A DNA stretch of 64,000 nucleotides from Cinclus cinclus (taxonomy: Eukaryota > Chordata > Aves > Passeriformes > Cinclidae), in the NCBI RefSeq assembly GCF_963662255.1, contig NC_085049.1, forward strand, positions 55,785,158-55,849,157, in the 5' to 3' direction. A program made the translations under genes and the position numbers. Each line of letters begins with the position of its first letter. Within the stretch, counting starts at the first letter, position 1. Below the pieces are notes generated by a model. That model saw nothing but the letters and a program-made list of their open reading frames with translations, made no database searches and had not been told where the DNA came from. Below, piece after piece: positions 25,508 through 39,330 of this stretch.

Positions 25508-25524
25508 TTTTTTTTTTTTTTTTT
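25508..25524. repeat. Poly-T tract (T17)
   Basis: Seventeen T followed by CCCAGCAG, which on the plus strand resembles a splice acceptor (polypyrimidine then CAG). No exon follows that I can support. Confidence 0.93.
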
Positions 25525-28124
25525 CCCAGCAGGATTGGAAGTCCTGAGTTGCAGAGGAGTGGGACTTTCTCCATTCACTTGGATGGGAACCAGTAAACTT
25601 CTTATTCCACTCCAAGTAATGTGAGTGGCTTTAGCCACTTTAGCTGTGGCTTCTACTAAGACCTGGTCAATTAATATCTTTTTTAAAAAAGGCTTTGTGG
25701 TTTTAAAGGGCTAGAATCAGCAAGTTAAAATACTATTTCCTTCTTGTGCCGTTGTCAACTAAATGTAACACTGATTTGTGAATTAAAACATAGGACTCAA
25801 GGTAGCACCCTTCTTAAACTCAAGGGAGATCAGCAAACAGCCATTTCAAATCATGAAGACCTGGCTGAAGACACTGTTTGCCATCTTTTTAAAGGAGTTG
25901 GTATGTGTATGTTTGCTCCTGTGTATGAGAAGAAACAAGGAAGCCCATGCATTTTATTTTTTTTCCCCAGCTGAAGTATAGAGCGAAGGAGTGCTGGCTC
26001 TGGCTCATGCTGAGAGCGGGAAATAAATCAGCCAAAACCCATAAAGCTTGGCAGAAACCAAAATTTCCTTCTTCCAAAAAAAGGCACACCCCTCTCAGTT
26101 ACTTTGTCCAGCTTTTCACATGGCTCTTCAGTCCTTCTTTGTCCTACCTTTCTCCTCCTTTTAACACGGACTCTGATTCATTTTTCAGACACACAGGAAC
26201 TTAATGCTGTTTGCCTTCTTCAGGCTGGAGCATGAAACAACACAGCAGCTCCCTGTCTTGTTCCTATCCCAGTCTGATAGCTCAGAGCAAAATTTAATGT
26301 GCTTTTAAAAATGACTGTAGTTACTCTCTCGAAGTCATAAGAAGGGGATACTCCCAGTTTCAGGAAACCTAGAAAAAGGGTGTTTCCTACTCCATCCAAT
26401 TCACTTTCGCCCCCCCTCCCCCATGCCAGTCCATCACAAACCATCCTGGGAAGCAGACAATCTTTTCTTCCCCTTCCTGTCACTCTGATGGCAATACAGA
26501 ATTCAGCCCTTTGCAGTGGAGGGCTGCTACCAGGACAAAAGATCATTCCCACCCAAAGGCCACACCACAGATTCTTCCTCCTGCCTTTCCAAGGTTGTCT
26601 CATTAGTTTTTCTCACCTTTATAAGCAGGGCATAAATTACAAGCCCATGCCCTGGGCCACCTTTCTTGTGGCCAGTGTAATTTGCTAAGGGCAGCAGAGC
26701 CAAAATGCACCCTTGCTTTAGCATTTGATCTGCCCAGAAAAAGTAGAATTATTCCTCATTAAACAGACAAGAGATGAATGTCTGGAACCTGACAGCCATT
26801 AATACAGACATTGTTAGTTCCACATAATCACTTCATTTTCCTTGATAACTGTATTATAAATATATATGAGTCTACAGTACTGGACTGGTAAGTGATCTGC
26901 TACAGCTGCTAATCAAATCTGTGTTATTTGTCAGCATTTAAAAAAGCTCCTTGACATTTCCAATTCTCTAAATGAGGCAGGAGAATACCACAACAAATCA
27001 TGAAGGATGGGAAAAGTGAAGAATTATCCAGAATGGAGAGAGGGCATGGCTTTCCCCTGCTTAAACAGAAAGGAAACAATTTTAGCCCATAAATAAGTGG
27101 CCAGTCTAGAAATTGGAAATTTTCCATTTAGTCTTACCAAGTCTGTTTGAAAACTTACAATCCAGGGATTTGCACACCTCTGGGGACACAAATCAGCAGA
27201 AATCACAGAGGCCTGAAGTGAGAAGAACACTGGAGTGAGCAAGGGGGAGAAATACATGTCTGCAGAGCAGTGATGTTGTTTGACACAAAATGCTCTTACA
27301 ACAGCTCTGAAAATGCCCTGGGTGGTTTGTCTGACATTTCGAGTTTGCAGTTTCACCTACCAATAGATTATCAGATCAAGTTGCTGCAACTTTATCAGCT
27401 ATTAATTATATCTGGGCCAGGACAGCTCTTTGTAATGCTCACCTGGGAATTCTAGACTTATTTGCTTAGCTACTAAAGAGATAGGAAAGTGATTTTTAGC
27501 CTAAAAACATCCCAAAAGAATTAAATATCCTAGAGTATTTACTGCAAAACTTCTGGGCAATTTCCAGACCAACTAAAAATTGTTCCTACACCCCTACAGA
27601 CTGAGGAGGACCCTTTGAGGGGAGAACACCACAATGGAAGACACCAGCCACTGTGCAAGAAACAAATTCACTTCTTTTTTTTCCCCTCCCTTTTTAATTA
27701 GGATGATACTGGTTTTTTTCTTGTTGGGAAGTGCAATGTAAAGGACATAAATAGTTAACATGAAAATAGTTAAAGCAAAAATCTTTGTTGCAGAGTAACT
27801 GTGAAAGCTAAGGGGCATTATGGTTCAGTCCCCTGGTGCAGAATTTGCAATACTGCAAATCCCGTAAGAACATTTTCTCACACATCCCCTGGCACCACCC
27901 CCTCATCCCCCCTAAAAAAACCCAAGAAAAAGCAGTACCCTTTCTGGGGGAGGAAGGATGATGCAGAGCACGCAGTGGCTAGTTTGTTCCAGTTTAGCGT
28001 TAACATCCATGAGGAGCACATCCCATCACGCCTCTCATTACTAGAGTACCTAACCTCCTAACCTCCACCCAAGAAAATGATATCATTGCATGAATTAATC
28101 ATCTGAGCAGTTAATGGCAAAAAG

Positions 28125-28359
28125 CGACCTCGGGTTTCCAGCACAGCGTCTGGCACCGGCGAACTGGCGGTGATGTCAGCTTCCCCGGGAATGCTCCGGC
28201 ATTTTTTTCCTGAGCCTGGCTGGTGACTCGGAGGGCACAGGAGAACAATGTAGGCACCCAGGCGGCAGTCACTGCTGCAGCCAGCACCGGGCTGCAGGGA
28301 TGCTTCTCCTGCCAAATCCCGGCAGGCATCTCCCGGGGAAGGCGCACTTCCCAAAACCG
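28125..28359. promoter_or_regulatory. Compact CpG-rich patch (candidate regulatory element)
   Basis: By hand count there are about 15 CpG in 235 bp of GC-rich sequence, against near absence of CpG in most of the flanking kilobases. It contains CCGG repeats (CACCGGCG, CTCCGGC, TCCCGGCAGG, CTCCCGGGG) and a CRE-like TGACATCA on the minus strand near 28173. It lies about 17 kb upstream of the SYN3 start codon. It could be an unmethylated enhancer, an alternative promoter or a leader exon. I did not find a consensus splice donor on the minus strand at its left side, so a leader exon is not supported yet. Confidence 0.5.
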
Positions 28360-31300
28360 GCTAGAGCAGAGGACTTCCTCTGATGTGCAGAGAGGGACTC
28401 TCAGGAGCAATGAGAATCTGCCCACTCTTTAGTAGGGACAACTTCCTGCCCTCCACCTGGGAGCCGTGCAGCCTTTTGCAGTGTGTGATTAAGCAAGTTA
28501 TTTGACTATTCCTCTGCTTCTGGGACAAAGGGAAAGAATTTTATTATACTGGGGAGTTTATTCTCAGATGGCCAGGCTTGTCTCTTTCATTTCTTCACTC
28601 ACTCTGTGGCTGCGAGTGCTTTGGAAGCTGAAGTCAAACTCAACTATGACCATATGATATGCCCTGTGTTAGATTCATTTTTAAGTCAGCTACTCCAGGT
28701 GAGATAAGAAGACCCTGCCTCTGTCCTATGGGAATCCGCAATGCTTCCTTTTTTCTCATCACCAAATACAAATATCCTCTGCAAGGTGGAACCTTTTCAT
28801 GCTTTTACCAAGTGAGCACCCCTTTGGTCTCACTTGTGGTGCATGCATAAGCTGTGAGACAGAGGGGTCAGACTCAGCCCAGCACTCAGAGGAGCACAAC
28901 TCTGGGAGATGTCATGGTCAGACTGTAGACATGAGAAGGGACGTGCTGTCTGATGGGGATATCAGTCATTTTCTTCATCTTCAGGCCACGTGGCAAAACC
29001 ACAGAAAAGAAAGAAGCTTGGGTAGAGGAAAGCTGACCGCTGATGTAAGAAATTTGGTGTTAGGGAGGAAGGAAACCTATTTGGCCAAAAGGGTTTGGCT
29101 AATCCAAGATAAGCCTTTTTTTTTTTTTAATCTCCTTCCTATGGGGTGTTCTGCCTTACTTCTCTTTTTGGAGGGAGCCTCTGGGTGTTGCTCTCTGAAC
29201 AAACAGAAAAAGCGTATCTCCCTCCACATTTATCATAAGAATGAGTTTCCAGCAGAGACGAGACATCCACAGGTGAGCAACATCCTTTTTCTGGATCCCA
29301 GCTTGAAAAGAACGAGATGGTGAACCCCTATGAGAAGCAGCTACAAATTTTACTGCCTTACAGTGAGCTGTGACCCCTTCTTCAGTTAGTGACTGTAATA
29401 AGCTTACCCCAAACTTGGGACAGCCTTGTCGTACAGGCTTGCAAAGATGTAAACTGAAGAAGTGTGATTATAGCATCATCACTGCAAGCAACATGCACTG
29501 TCTGCGTGGCTTTATGCCACTTGCCACGTTTGTAATCCATCTCCCCCCACCTGCCCTGTCTCTTCAGCCATCACTTGTTACCAGAGCAAAGGCAGTGAAA
29601 CAAAAGGAAGGGCAGAGGCTGATCTGCTTGATGTGGTCCTGTTCTTCCAGGTAATGTTAATTTGTGGGCTTTAACCTCATCCTCAGAGATGCTCACCTTT
29701 GCATCCTTAAAAGCGAAATAACAAATCTGTGGAAGCAACTCAATAAGCTACCACTTCAGCAGCAGGCACAGCAGGCAGGATGGTTTGAGCATCACTTTCC
29801 CTAACCAGTCACATTACCTGTCCCGATTCCCAGCCCATATCTCCCCCTTGCCTTCCAGGTGTAGCCAGCTCAGCAGACAGGATTAATCCACTTCCATACT
29901 CACTTGCATTCTCCATGTTAGAGAATCTGATTACACAGATTGCCTGCAATTTATCTCCACCTGCGACACCTAATGCTCCAGCCTGATCTCCTCTTTCCCA
30001 TTTTGACATCTCACTGCAGATCCAGTACATACACAGACAGATGCACACACACTCACTGTTCTGTTTGCAAACAGCTCACTAAGAGCCTTGGCATTTTCCT
30101 TTTCAATCAAACCAGAAGGCATTACTGTTTTCCCCACTCTGCCCATGAGGTAATTCCTCCCTTCAGGCTCCCCCCATTACATTTATTCTGCTCAGGCTCC
30201 ATGCGCTGCTGCTGGAGCCACACAAACCACAGGAATCTCTGTGCAGACACAGCTCAGTGAACATGCAGCCTTACAGAGCCCTGCAGCACATATAAAGACA
30301 AAGGCACAGGCTACATGCACTGAGCAAGTGCCTCCACACGCAATCCTGTTCCCTCCAAACCCTGCAGGAAAACATTGCCTGCAGAGTGCTTTCCTATGAA
30401 CAAATCCAGCCCTTCAGCACAGGGTCAGTATATGAATCAGGCAAATCCCATTCTCACCCTCTCTCTTACCTTACCTTTCCTTTTCTTTGCTTTCCTTATT
30501 CTGCTAATCCAGGGGTCCTGGACCGATTCTCTTTCCCTTCTGCACACAAACTGCCAGTCTGTCCTGCTTCACATTCACAGCACACCAGCAGGATTCACCG
30601 TCATCCCATTCTGTCGGATCCTTATCACCCTATTGGCCAATGCCAGGCAGTAAATTCAATTAGGCTCCTCCTTATAACTATATTATCACAGGAACAGGAA
30701 TGAATAATTTAGTAAAACAACAAGGGTGTGCAGGCTCTGGTGTCACAGACTTCACCCCCACTGTCAGGCTTTTATCAGAGAGGCGGGTAAAGAAACCAGA
30801 ACCTGTCTGTCACTCCTGAAAAGACCTTAGATTACCCACTTGTATTTCCCATTCCATCCCTCTTGTCCTCCTCCCCCCAAGCCACGGCATTCCCATTTTA
30901 TTGTTGCACTTCCATCCTCAGCCCACAGTACAGTATTTCCTTTGTGAATGGTTATTACCCTCTCAGTGGATGCAGAGATTTCTGTCCAGGCAAAGCAATA
31001 CTGCAGCACATCAAGCACTTTGCCTCTTCCCTGAGTGCAGTACGTGAGAGAAGAATGAAACTGTTCTGGAGAAGGGAGTGACAAGACAAGTAGATCACAG
31101 GGAAAAGGGAGAGCCTGCCTTGTATCACAGTATCCTCTCTAAAGCAACTGTGCATCCCATCAGTTCAGACACCCAGAGGATGCAAGTACATGGCTCCTGA
31201 AAGAGAAGGTTCAGAGATGCATTGCCCAGGGACTGTGATTTCACATGCCTGCTGTGGGAGTTTGAATCCCCACATAAAAAAACCCCCATAAAATAGTGGA

Positions 31301-34300
31301 AATGGAGGAGCTCAGCAGGAGAACCCTTTGGTAACCTCAGAACAGACCAGGCAGCCAACAGGGATTTTTAATGACCATTCACAGCAATATTGAAAGCTAC
31401 TGCTAATACATGCTCATGTGAACAACATTAAGAAACAGATGTGTCATTGCAACATAACTGAAAAATAAATAGGCAGGATGAAGCTGCCGTTCCTCCCTTA
31501 GAGCCCAAGAATACCCTTTGCACTCTGCTTCCCATGTGCTAATATTTACTCTGCAGAGTCTATATATCTACTACCACAATGATGTTTGTAGTTTGATAGT
31601 TCAAATTTGCACTAGAGCCCAAACACCTTCCAGCAACTCCTACACCAGCTCTTGGTTTGGCTCCTCTCCCAGGCCTGGTGGGTTGGGTAACCTCAGCTCT
31701 GCCTCCAGAGGCAATGGGGACACCAGGGTGAAGTCAAGCCCAAGTACCAGCAAAGCTACAAAGGCAGCTCACTGGCGACAGATCAGAAGCTTTCCTAACG
31801 GCTGTGCCTTTCTCTAGGCACTGCCTTCACATTGAAAGGCTGGCAGGAAGCTGGGACAATGCATGGGGACTGTCACCTCCTGAATTGCTGGGCTATCTAC
31901 CTCCATCCCAGTCCTAAAGTAGAATCGAGCCATGCTGCCTTCCTTGAGAGAATAGAGTACAGGAACAGTGGATGCTTTTGCCCTTCTCACCTACTTCAAA
32001 GTGATCTAAAGGCTGAAAAAGTAAGGATCTCAGGGAAGTTTCTGTCTTTCTCTGTTGGAGAAAGACTCATGGACTCTCATGGACTCAGTCACAAAAAGGG
32101 ACAAAACTGCCCTCTTGCTCCTGAAGTGGCTTCATTTCTGAAGAATGGCAGCTGCTCTTTTCCTTCTCTTTCCCTTGCAGCCATCCAAAGTTCTAAGAGG
32201 TTTTGTGCTAAAGGAAACCCGGAATTATGCACTTCGTGGTAGCTTCAGAGCAATTAAACTAAGCCATGTGGCAAGTTGCCCAATGTCACTACCAAAGCTC
32301 AGGATGTTTTAGCATCATTTATTGAGGAGCCTTTACACGATGCTTACTTAAACCACAAAAAGAGAGCAAATTAGGCTGTTGCCATGACAACTGGAGAATC
32401 TGCTCAAAATTCAGGAGATGCTGGGGAGTGGGGGAGAGCCCTTCAGTGGAGATCTCTGCATCATGAATATGGCCTTTGGTTATCAAATTCCTTTCAAGTT
32501 AATTCCTAGCATCAAAGCCTCCCTGACAAAGGCTTTAATAATTGGGAGCAAAGCTTGGCTGAGGAGGGAACAAACTAACTCTCCCAGCACTGATGGGAAT
32601 TTCATTCTGCTGAGAGGTCCACAGAGCAATCACAGAGGTGGCAGCACGGCTACAGGAGCATAGGTGAGGCAGGTGGAGGAAGGGGCAGGGGCTTCACTGA
32701 GGAGAGAGACAGACCCTGAGTCTGTGATGCAGTAAAAGCAAGGGACAACTTCCACAGGGCAGAGGGAGAGGGGAAGAAGAAAGAAGCGTCCTTGCCACCT
32801 CTGGAAGTTGAAATAAGCTGAGCAAAGTCTTTTGCCAGCCCCAAGAAATGAATTAAAGCAAATAAGAGGAAAAAAATAGCAGGATCAATGGTGTCAGAAG
32901 AAGCTGTCAAATTAAACAAATGGAAGACAGGCTACTACACAACGGTTCTTTTGAAGGAATTAAATCCTTGGTAGGACTGTTGAATTTTCCATCAAAGCTG
33001 GCTCTCTGTCTAATATTTCTTTTCTTTTAGCTAAACATTTTTTTCTGTTGCAAGCCTTCTAAGAAAATCACTATTTTAATAGAAATGTTTCAGTGAAATC
33101 TTCTTGTTCTCAATTAGCTGAGGTATTCTTGGCTGAAAACAAAGTACATTTCTTTGGAAAAATTCCAGAAAGTTTTGCAGTTTTCATAGAAGCTCTCTCC
33201 TTCCTCATAATTATTTTTGATCAGATAATTTATTGCCAGTGGAAGTTTTGCTGTTCTCCTTTGAAATGGTGCCCTACTGGGCATAAGCCCTTTTTGGAGG
33301 GTAGCAGCAGTAAGTGGGAGAACATCCATAATGAGGGAAAGTCAAGCACGTGGACAAATTGAGTAAATTGCAAAAGTTTCTCTTCCTCCCTTTTCATCCC
33401 CAGATAAAGAACTGTGTATAGCATGAAAATTAGAAGCAATTGAGAAATTTAAGGATAGATAAATGATTGTATTGTAGTGAGTGCTACATTCCAAGCAGGA
33501 TAATTGCCAAGCAAAAGCATACAAACTATAGAGATCCAATAGTTCAAGAAATGATGAAAAAAATAACCCCATTAATAAAAACTGTGCATTTTCAAGATAC
33601 AAGTGTTCCCATACCTGATGTCCAGTTCATCTTTTGAGCCCCAAAATTGATTGTCAGTGTGCCTTACTTGGGATGTTGTCCAATATTTCAACACCTTGAG
33701 TCAGTGTGGATCTTCTGATGGGGTCTTCTTCCCAGTGCCTGGGTATCACACACAAAAATTGCTAATAGTGTCCAACACCTGATTGATTATAACTGACCAG
33801 AAAACAAGGCTTTAATTAATTATCTACTTGCAAATGAGACTGGCTCTTCCTTTTCCTGCTCCCTCCCTGCCATTTTGCCAAAGCCTTGCACAAAACATTT
33901 GTTAGGTAACCCCATTGTAGCAGCAGGAGTAGGCAGGGCTGCACACAGTGCAGGCTTGTTTTGGACCCATGATTCCTGGCGGAGGTAAGAGGTTGAAGTG
34001 AGCTTTTCTTTTTTTTTTTTTTCATATTGTGACAGCCTCTTTAACATGTGTCAGTTTGGCAAATGTGCTCATGGGATGGCAGGAGCACAGGCATTCAAGG
34101 AACGGGTTCTGCAGAAATAAATCTAAAGAACAAAGAACAGGGTGCTAGAAAGAATGGACCAATGCACAGCAGAAGAGGAATGGGCTCCTTAGAAGTGTCT
34201 GGGATGCTATTTCCTGAAGTGGGATACCTTTGGGACAAGTTGAATTTATTTTATCTAATCAGACTGAGGCATTATTCTGGGGCTTCAGTGCTACTGCATA

Positions 34301-34511
34301 TGTGTATGGTGGTGGTCTCTGTAAAAAGCATATTACCATCCCACTGAAAACATATTTTGATATCCTAAATATGTTCTTAATTAAAATAACTTTTCATTCT
34401 TCAGCAATAGTGACTTAAAGAAACTTTTCAGGAATTTCTAGGTATCATCTCTTAATCTAGGGAAAGAAAAGCAAACTATTTTTCTACTGTTATTCATTAC
34501 TTCAGTAAGCA

Positions 34512-34926
34512 AAGGCAAGGAGCAGCTGAAGGAGCTGGGGTTGCCTTCCCTGGAGAAAAGGAGGCTCAAGGGAGACCTTATCACTATCCAGAACTACCTG
34601 AAAGGAGGTTGCAGCCAGGTGGGGGCTGGTCACTTCTTACAGGTGACAAGCAATAGGACAAAAGGAAACTAGCTCAAGTTGCATGCACTACAGGAGGTTT
34701 AGATTAGCTGTTAGGGAAAAAAAATCCTCACTGAAAGGCTTGCCAAGCATTGGAACACACTGCCTGAGGAAGCGATTGAGTCGCAGCTCTGGAGGTATTT
34801 AAAATACATGTCTGTGTGGTTCTTAGGGACAGTTCAGTGGTGGACACCAGTGTTAGGCTAATGGTTGGAATTGACCCTAGAGGCCTTTTCAAACCCAAAT
34901 GATCCTATGATTCCGTGATTCAGTAA
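34512..34926 (+). mobile_element. CR1 LINE, 5'-truncated 3' portion
   Basis: This plus-strand copy has AAGGAGGCTCAAGGGAGACC, then CTACCTGAAAGGAGGTTGCA, and ends CCTATGATTCCGTGATTCAG. These are the standard landmarks of an avian CR1 tail. It is more diverged than the 61951 copy, with its octamers partly decayed. It belongs to the CR1 type whose tail includes a GTTAGGCTAATGGTTGGA stretch. Orientation is antisense to SYN3. Confidence 0.9.
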
Positions 34927-37900
34927 ATTTTTTCTAGAATTAGCTTATTCATGGCAGTGACTCCTTGCTATCTCAAAGACAAATAGCAATGAGCCCTTAA
35001 AAAGCCATGTTTTATCCCACTCTGCTATTCTTACAGAAGAAAGCACAAATTTACTTTTTTCCCCATGAGGCTTTTTGAGTACGAATCTATTTAACAGCTT
35101 TAATCAACTTTAAAAATCCATCACATTTTCGCCAAGTCCTGTGCCATGTTTTGCAAAACACTGTTTCTAGGCTGTTTTCCATGGCAAAAATAGTGTTCCT
35201 GTTTACTGATGGTGTGGGTTTTCCCCTTCCAAAGACCAGAAAAGAGAGAGACTTTCCCTAACTCCAAGGTCAGCATAGGCAATATCCCAAAGGTTATAGC
35301 ACCCATTTAGGATGCAGGAAACAGAGGGCCCAAACCTCAACAAAGCCAACAGGAGACTCACCTCTGGGCTCTGCCCAGGGCAGAAAGTAACTGCATCAAG
35401 ATTTTGTCAGCTATTCAGAGAAGAGACTGTTGTCACCCCTCCTACAGATATTATTCTACTCTCTAGAGACTCTTCAACACTGGGCCAAACTCTAGAATGA
35501 ATGACCAATGGCCAAGACACTCATCAGAAAATGACACTCATTTCAGAAGCTTGTAGTTCACTGAGCTCAGGTTTGACTTTTTTTCTCCCACATTCCTGCT
35601 GCATCTAAGCTTATTTTCATCCAAACAACAAATCCTACACTGGATGTATTTAATTGGAGATGGAAACTTCTGCTTTTCTGTCTCTTTACTTTATTGAATT
35701 AGAAAAACCTACTTCACCTTTTCAAGTTTCTAGTCCTTTCAACAATTAAGGAAAACATCATGTGTAGGATCTGAGGTTAAATATCACATTCAGAAGGGAC
35801 AAGTGAGGTGAGCTCCTCTTTGAGTACCTTTTAGCCAAGAGGCACTGCTCAGTCACACAGTGTACTTTACACAGGGAAGCTCTGGGCCACGGTCAAAGGT
35901 CTTTTGTTACCTCACTTATTCCCACTGGAGAAGAAGAGTTCTGGCTCTGCCAAAGGATTCATACTCGGAGGAAACTCATGTAAAATTAAAGCAGAATCAT
36001 GGTCTTCACTTTGGCAGACAGCCATCTGAAGAGGGCCAATAACCTATTGCAATGGAGTAGCTCACGAGAGCCAAGAGCTGATTTGCCACAGATAATAATG
36101 TTTTACTAATAATGTTTGCTGACTGGGTTGCTACAGAAAATATGCTTCTTCAGAAGCCTCCATGATCCCTTCTCCTCCTCCTCCTTTCTCTGGTTGCCAG
36201 GCAACTACAAAAAAGGATCAGAGAACACGCTGGAGGAAAACACCTTACCTTATGGGACACTGCGTGGGTTTGGATTTTCTTTCCTAGAAAATGCTCCAGA
36301 GCAAAGTGGCCTCAACTTTGGAGGCAACATCTCCATGCTTGGCACGAACATCGGCCGTGGGGCAAGTGGTGTATATCCTCAATTTCCAAAACAAATGCCT
36401 TCACAGACTCAAAGCTTGCTTCTGAGAGTTCCCTGTGGCTCAGCTGCCCTCCATCAATTCCACAGAACAACAGTTTAAGGAACTCAGGCACAGAAGTTGC
36501 CAGCCTGTGCAGCAGGAGATTTCCCAATAACAGATACCCCGTACAGCTGAGATCATTGCTGTGGCTGGCCAGAGCCACATGTTCACAGCACTTATTAAAC
36601 AGTGTGCCACGTAGGGTTAACGCAAGAGAAACACAACATTTTTTGACCACAAATGTGCTTACTCATAACAGCTCAGAGACTTTAAGATGAGGACTAAGTG
36701 AGATCAGCAACTCAAAAGTGAAATGTAAAGACCTGTACTGGTTTCCAAGAAGTCCCTTGGCCAACCTGGTGTGAGAGAGGCTGTCTCATTCTCCCAGGTC
36801 TATCTAGATTCCTTATAATTGAGGGAAAAATATCAAATATATGAATAACTGCCCCTTGGGATCTGTTGGTTGGAACCATTAATATTTCAAAATGTAATTT
36901 AGTTTAAAAAATGGTGGCATGAACTAACCAGAGGAATAAAGTCAGATAAAAAAATACCTGGAAGGTCAGACACACACACCTATGACTTTACTTTCAAAAC
37001 TAGCTTAATTTGTAAAGTCTTATACTGTATGACTGAATCCTGCAAGAAAGAGAAGAAACTTTATATTTCACCAACTTCAGTATCACTTTTCATTTTAATT
37101 TACTGAATTCTCAATGCTTTTTGGTATTTCAGCCATATTTTTGAGATTTATTAAGACACCCCAAAATCTGGTTTATACCCCACCTCCATATATCATGCCA
37201 GAAAAGCCATCTTTTCTAAGCACAGTTTTCCATTTTCTATTTTCTACTGTGCTGCTTAAACTGATAAACCCTGTACCCTGAGGTCATTCAACCTAATAGC
37301 ATTCACTACAGACTCCACAGTCACAGTTCACATATCCACTTAACCACATATCCCAAACACCTTGGGAATTTTCAGAGTTTCCCCCAGAACCCTTCTTCCC
37401 TCCCAACCCTATTGAGGGCTATTTCTGTATAGCACACAAACATTAATGACTACTGATCTACATGGTCTATTCCTGAGCAGATTCACATATTGCACTCAGT
37501 GGAAAGAAGAAGTGCTCTTCATCCCCCACCTGCACCTCAACCAAGGCTGGGTTTTACTAGCAATGAAATATTTTCACAACTGCAAATGTCCTCTTCTGGG
37601 TCCTGTTGTTCTTTGAAACTTTCTTAAACAACTTTATACAGTCTTCAAGTTTACCCCTTGAATCAGCCACAAGAAGCAGGTTTCTCCTTCAGTCCTCTAG
37701 CAGTCCAACAGAGATAGCTGATTTTTTTTCCTGACTGTTTTTTGCTTTTTTTCTGTCATATCCAAAGTTCAAATTTTGGCTCACTGTCTTTTCTGCTGAC
37801 GTTTGAAATACAAAGCAGTATTCTATGACAAAATCTGAATGGTACATTTGCAGTTTTTTGGAGTGGAAATTTGAAGTTTAGAATGACTAAGGAAAGGAAA

Positions 37901-38334
37901 CTAGGGTTTAGGGATAAGTTTTATTGTTGAGTTGTCCTTTTCCTCCTTTTAAAAATCTTTCAAATTTAGTAGGAAACAAACCAGCTGTTCTAATTAGGTA
38001 TTCATCTCATCTTTTTAATCTCCAAGTCCCTGCTATTTTTCTGAGAAGGGTGGAGATGGGATTATGACTACTGGCAAGCAAACCTTACTTTTTTTTTAAA
38101 ATGGTCTATCCCTTTGCTGGCTGGTGAGAGAAATGTCTTGAATAAGTTAAAAAAAAATAGGTTTGAAAGGATTTCCTGAAAAGAAAGGGATAGGCAGGGT
38201 TGCATGGACACATTTTTCTGCACGATACAAAACCCCAACCATGTACTCTGGTGCAGCAGCCTGGCCATGCTGGCCCAGCTGGGCTCTGGGCTGGGACACA
38301 TTTCACATTGTCCCAAACCCCAGGGTGTTGCAAT

Positions 38335-38364
38335 GGGCAGGCTGGGCAAGGGGGCAGGGGAGGG
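38335..38364 (+). other. G-quadruplex motif
   Basis: G-runs of 3, 3, 5, 4 and 3 with loops CAGGCT, CAA, CA and A. Further G-runs flank it (GGGCTCTGGGCTGGG from 38281, and GGGAGGGG just after 38370), so the whole 38280-38385 stretch is strongly G-skewed on the plus strand. Confidence 0.85.
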
Positions 38365-39310
38365 AATTGTGAAGGGAGGGGATGGTGAACAAGGAGTGGC
38401 AGGCAGGCGATGTGGAAGGAATCTGGTGTAGCCATGCAGATTCCTCATTTGAAGTGAAGAAAGGTGAGGGAATAAATTCTTCCACGAGTGCAGACATCCT
38501 AAGGGAGCATTTCAAATAGCAGTCTGCAGTGTGCAAGAAATAACTGCATTTAAATACAGCTCACTTAGCAGGGGTATGGGAATCAAATTAAACATAGAAA
38601 TCGTTAACAGAAAAGTCATGTTATAATTTAGAATTGCTTGCTGAATGATAATGAGAGTCAAAATATGAACACATTTCTTAATGCTGGTGGTTAAATGCCT
38701 TCCTCTGAGCATGTTAAAGAAGGAGATATTGGAAGCAGGCTGGAAGGAGTTTAAGAGAGCTGGGTGTGTGCTACATAAGCAGACAGAATGGCTAGGACCA
38801 AACAACACAGCAGAACAGCACAGATACTGACCTCAGCACCTCTGGTGTCTCCTGCGGGGTAGTATATAAAGTGTGACTTCACAGTTATTTGGGAAATGAC
38901 CTGTTCTTCACTAAGGATAATTTGTCTGGGATTGACTAAGTCCATCACCCCTAACATTTCTTATGCTATGTCTTTGAAGCACCCAGCACCATGTGAGGGT
39001 GCTCAGGTTTGGTTTGTATGTCATTCCAGCTGAGGTACTGTGTGAGGAGCAGGGCCAGTCCCCTTGGACAGGAGTGCACACTAGTGCAATTCAGGTGCTC
39101 CTGGTTCTGGTGCTGCTGCAGCCCCAGCTGTGTCTGCAGCACAGTGCTCTGGGCTGTGCAAATACACTTCCATGTTCTCATAAGGCAGCAGCTCTGGCTT
39201 TAGGAACTGTGGTGCAAATTTATATTGTCTACAGACTCAGTAGATAAAAAAGATAGTTATACATGGTGCCTGTGAAGCTTGTGAGTGAGGGGTAAGGATA
39301 AGTCATAAAT

Positions 39311-39330
39311 TTTCACTGGTTTTCACTGGT
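39311..39330. repeat. 10-bp perfect tandem duplication
   Basis: TTTCACTGGT is present twice in a row. Confidence 0.9.

Larger units (their letters stand above)
16905..28124 (-). other. Upstream SYN3 intron, segment 2: no exon seen
   Basis: Apart from two CR1 fragments (17276-17330 and 23302-23416), an imperfect 19-bp tandem duplication (18832-18872), an (AAAC)n repeat (24637-24660) and a poly-T tract (25508-25524), I see nothing assignable. AT-rich stretches alternate with ordinary unique sequence. Confidence 0.65.

Noticed and set aside
28799..29323. 174-codon plus-strand open frame, among the longest in the window
   Set aside because: It runs through a poly-T tract and has no recognisable domain or homologue. 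Frames of this length are expected by chance in 64 kb read in six frames.
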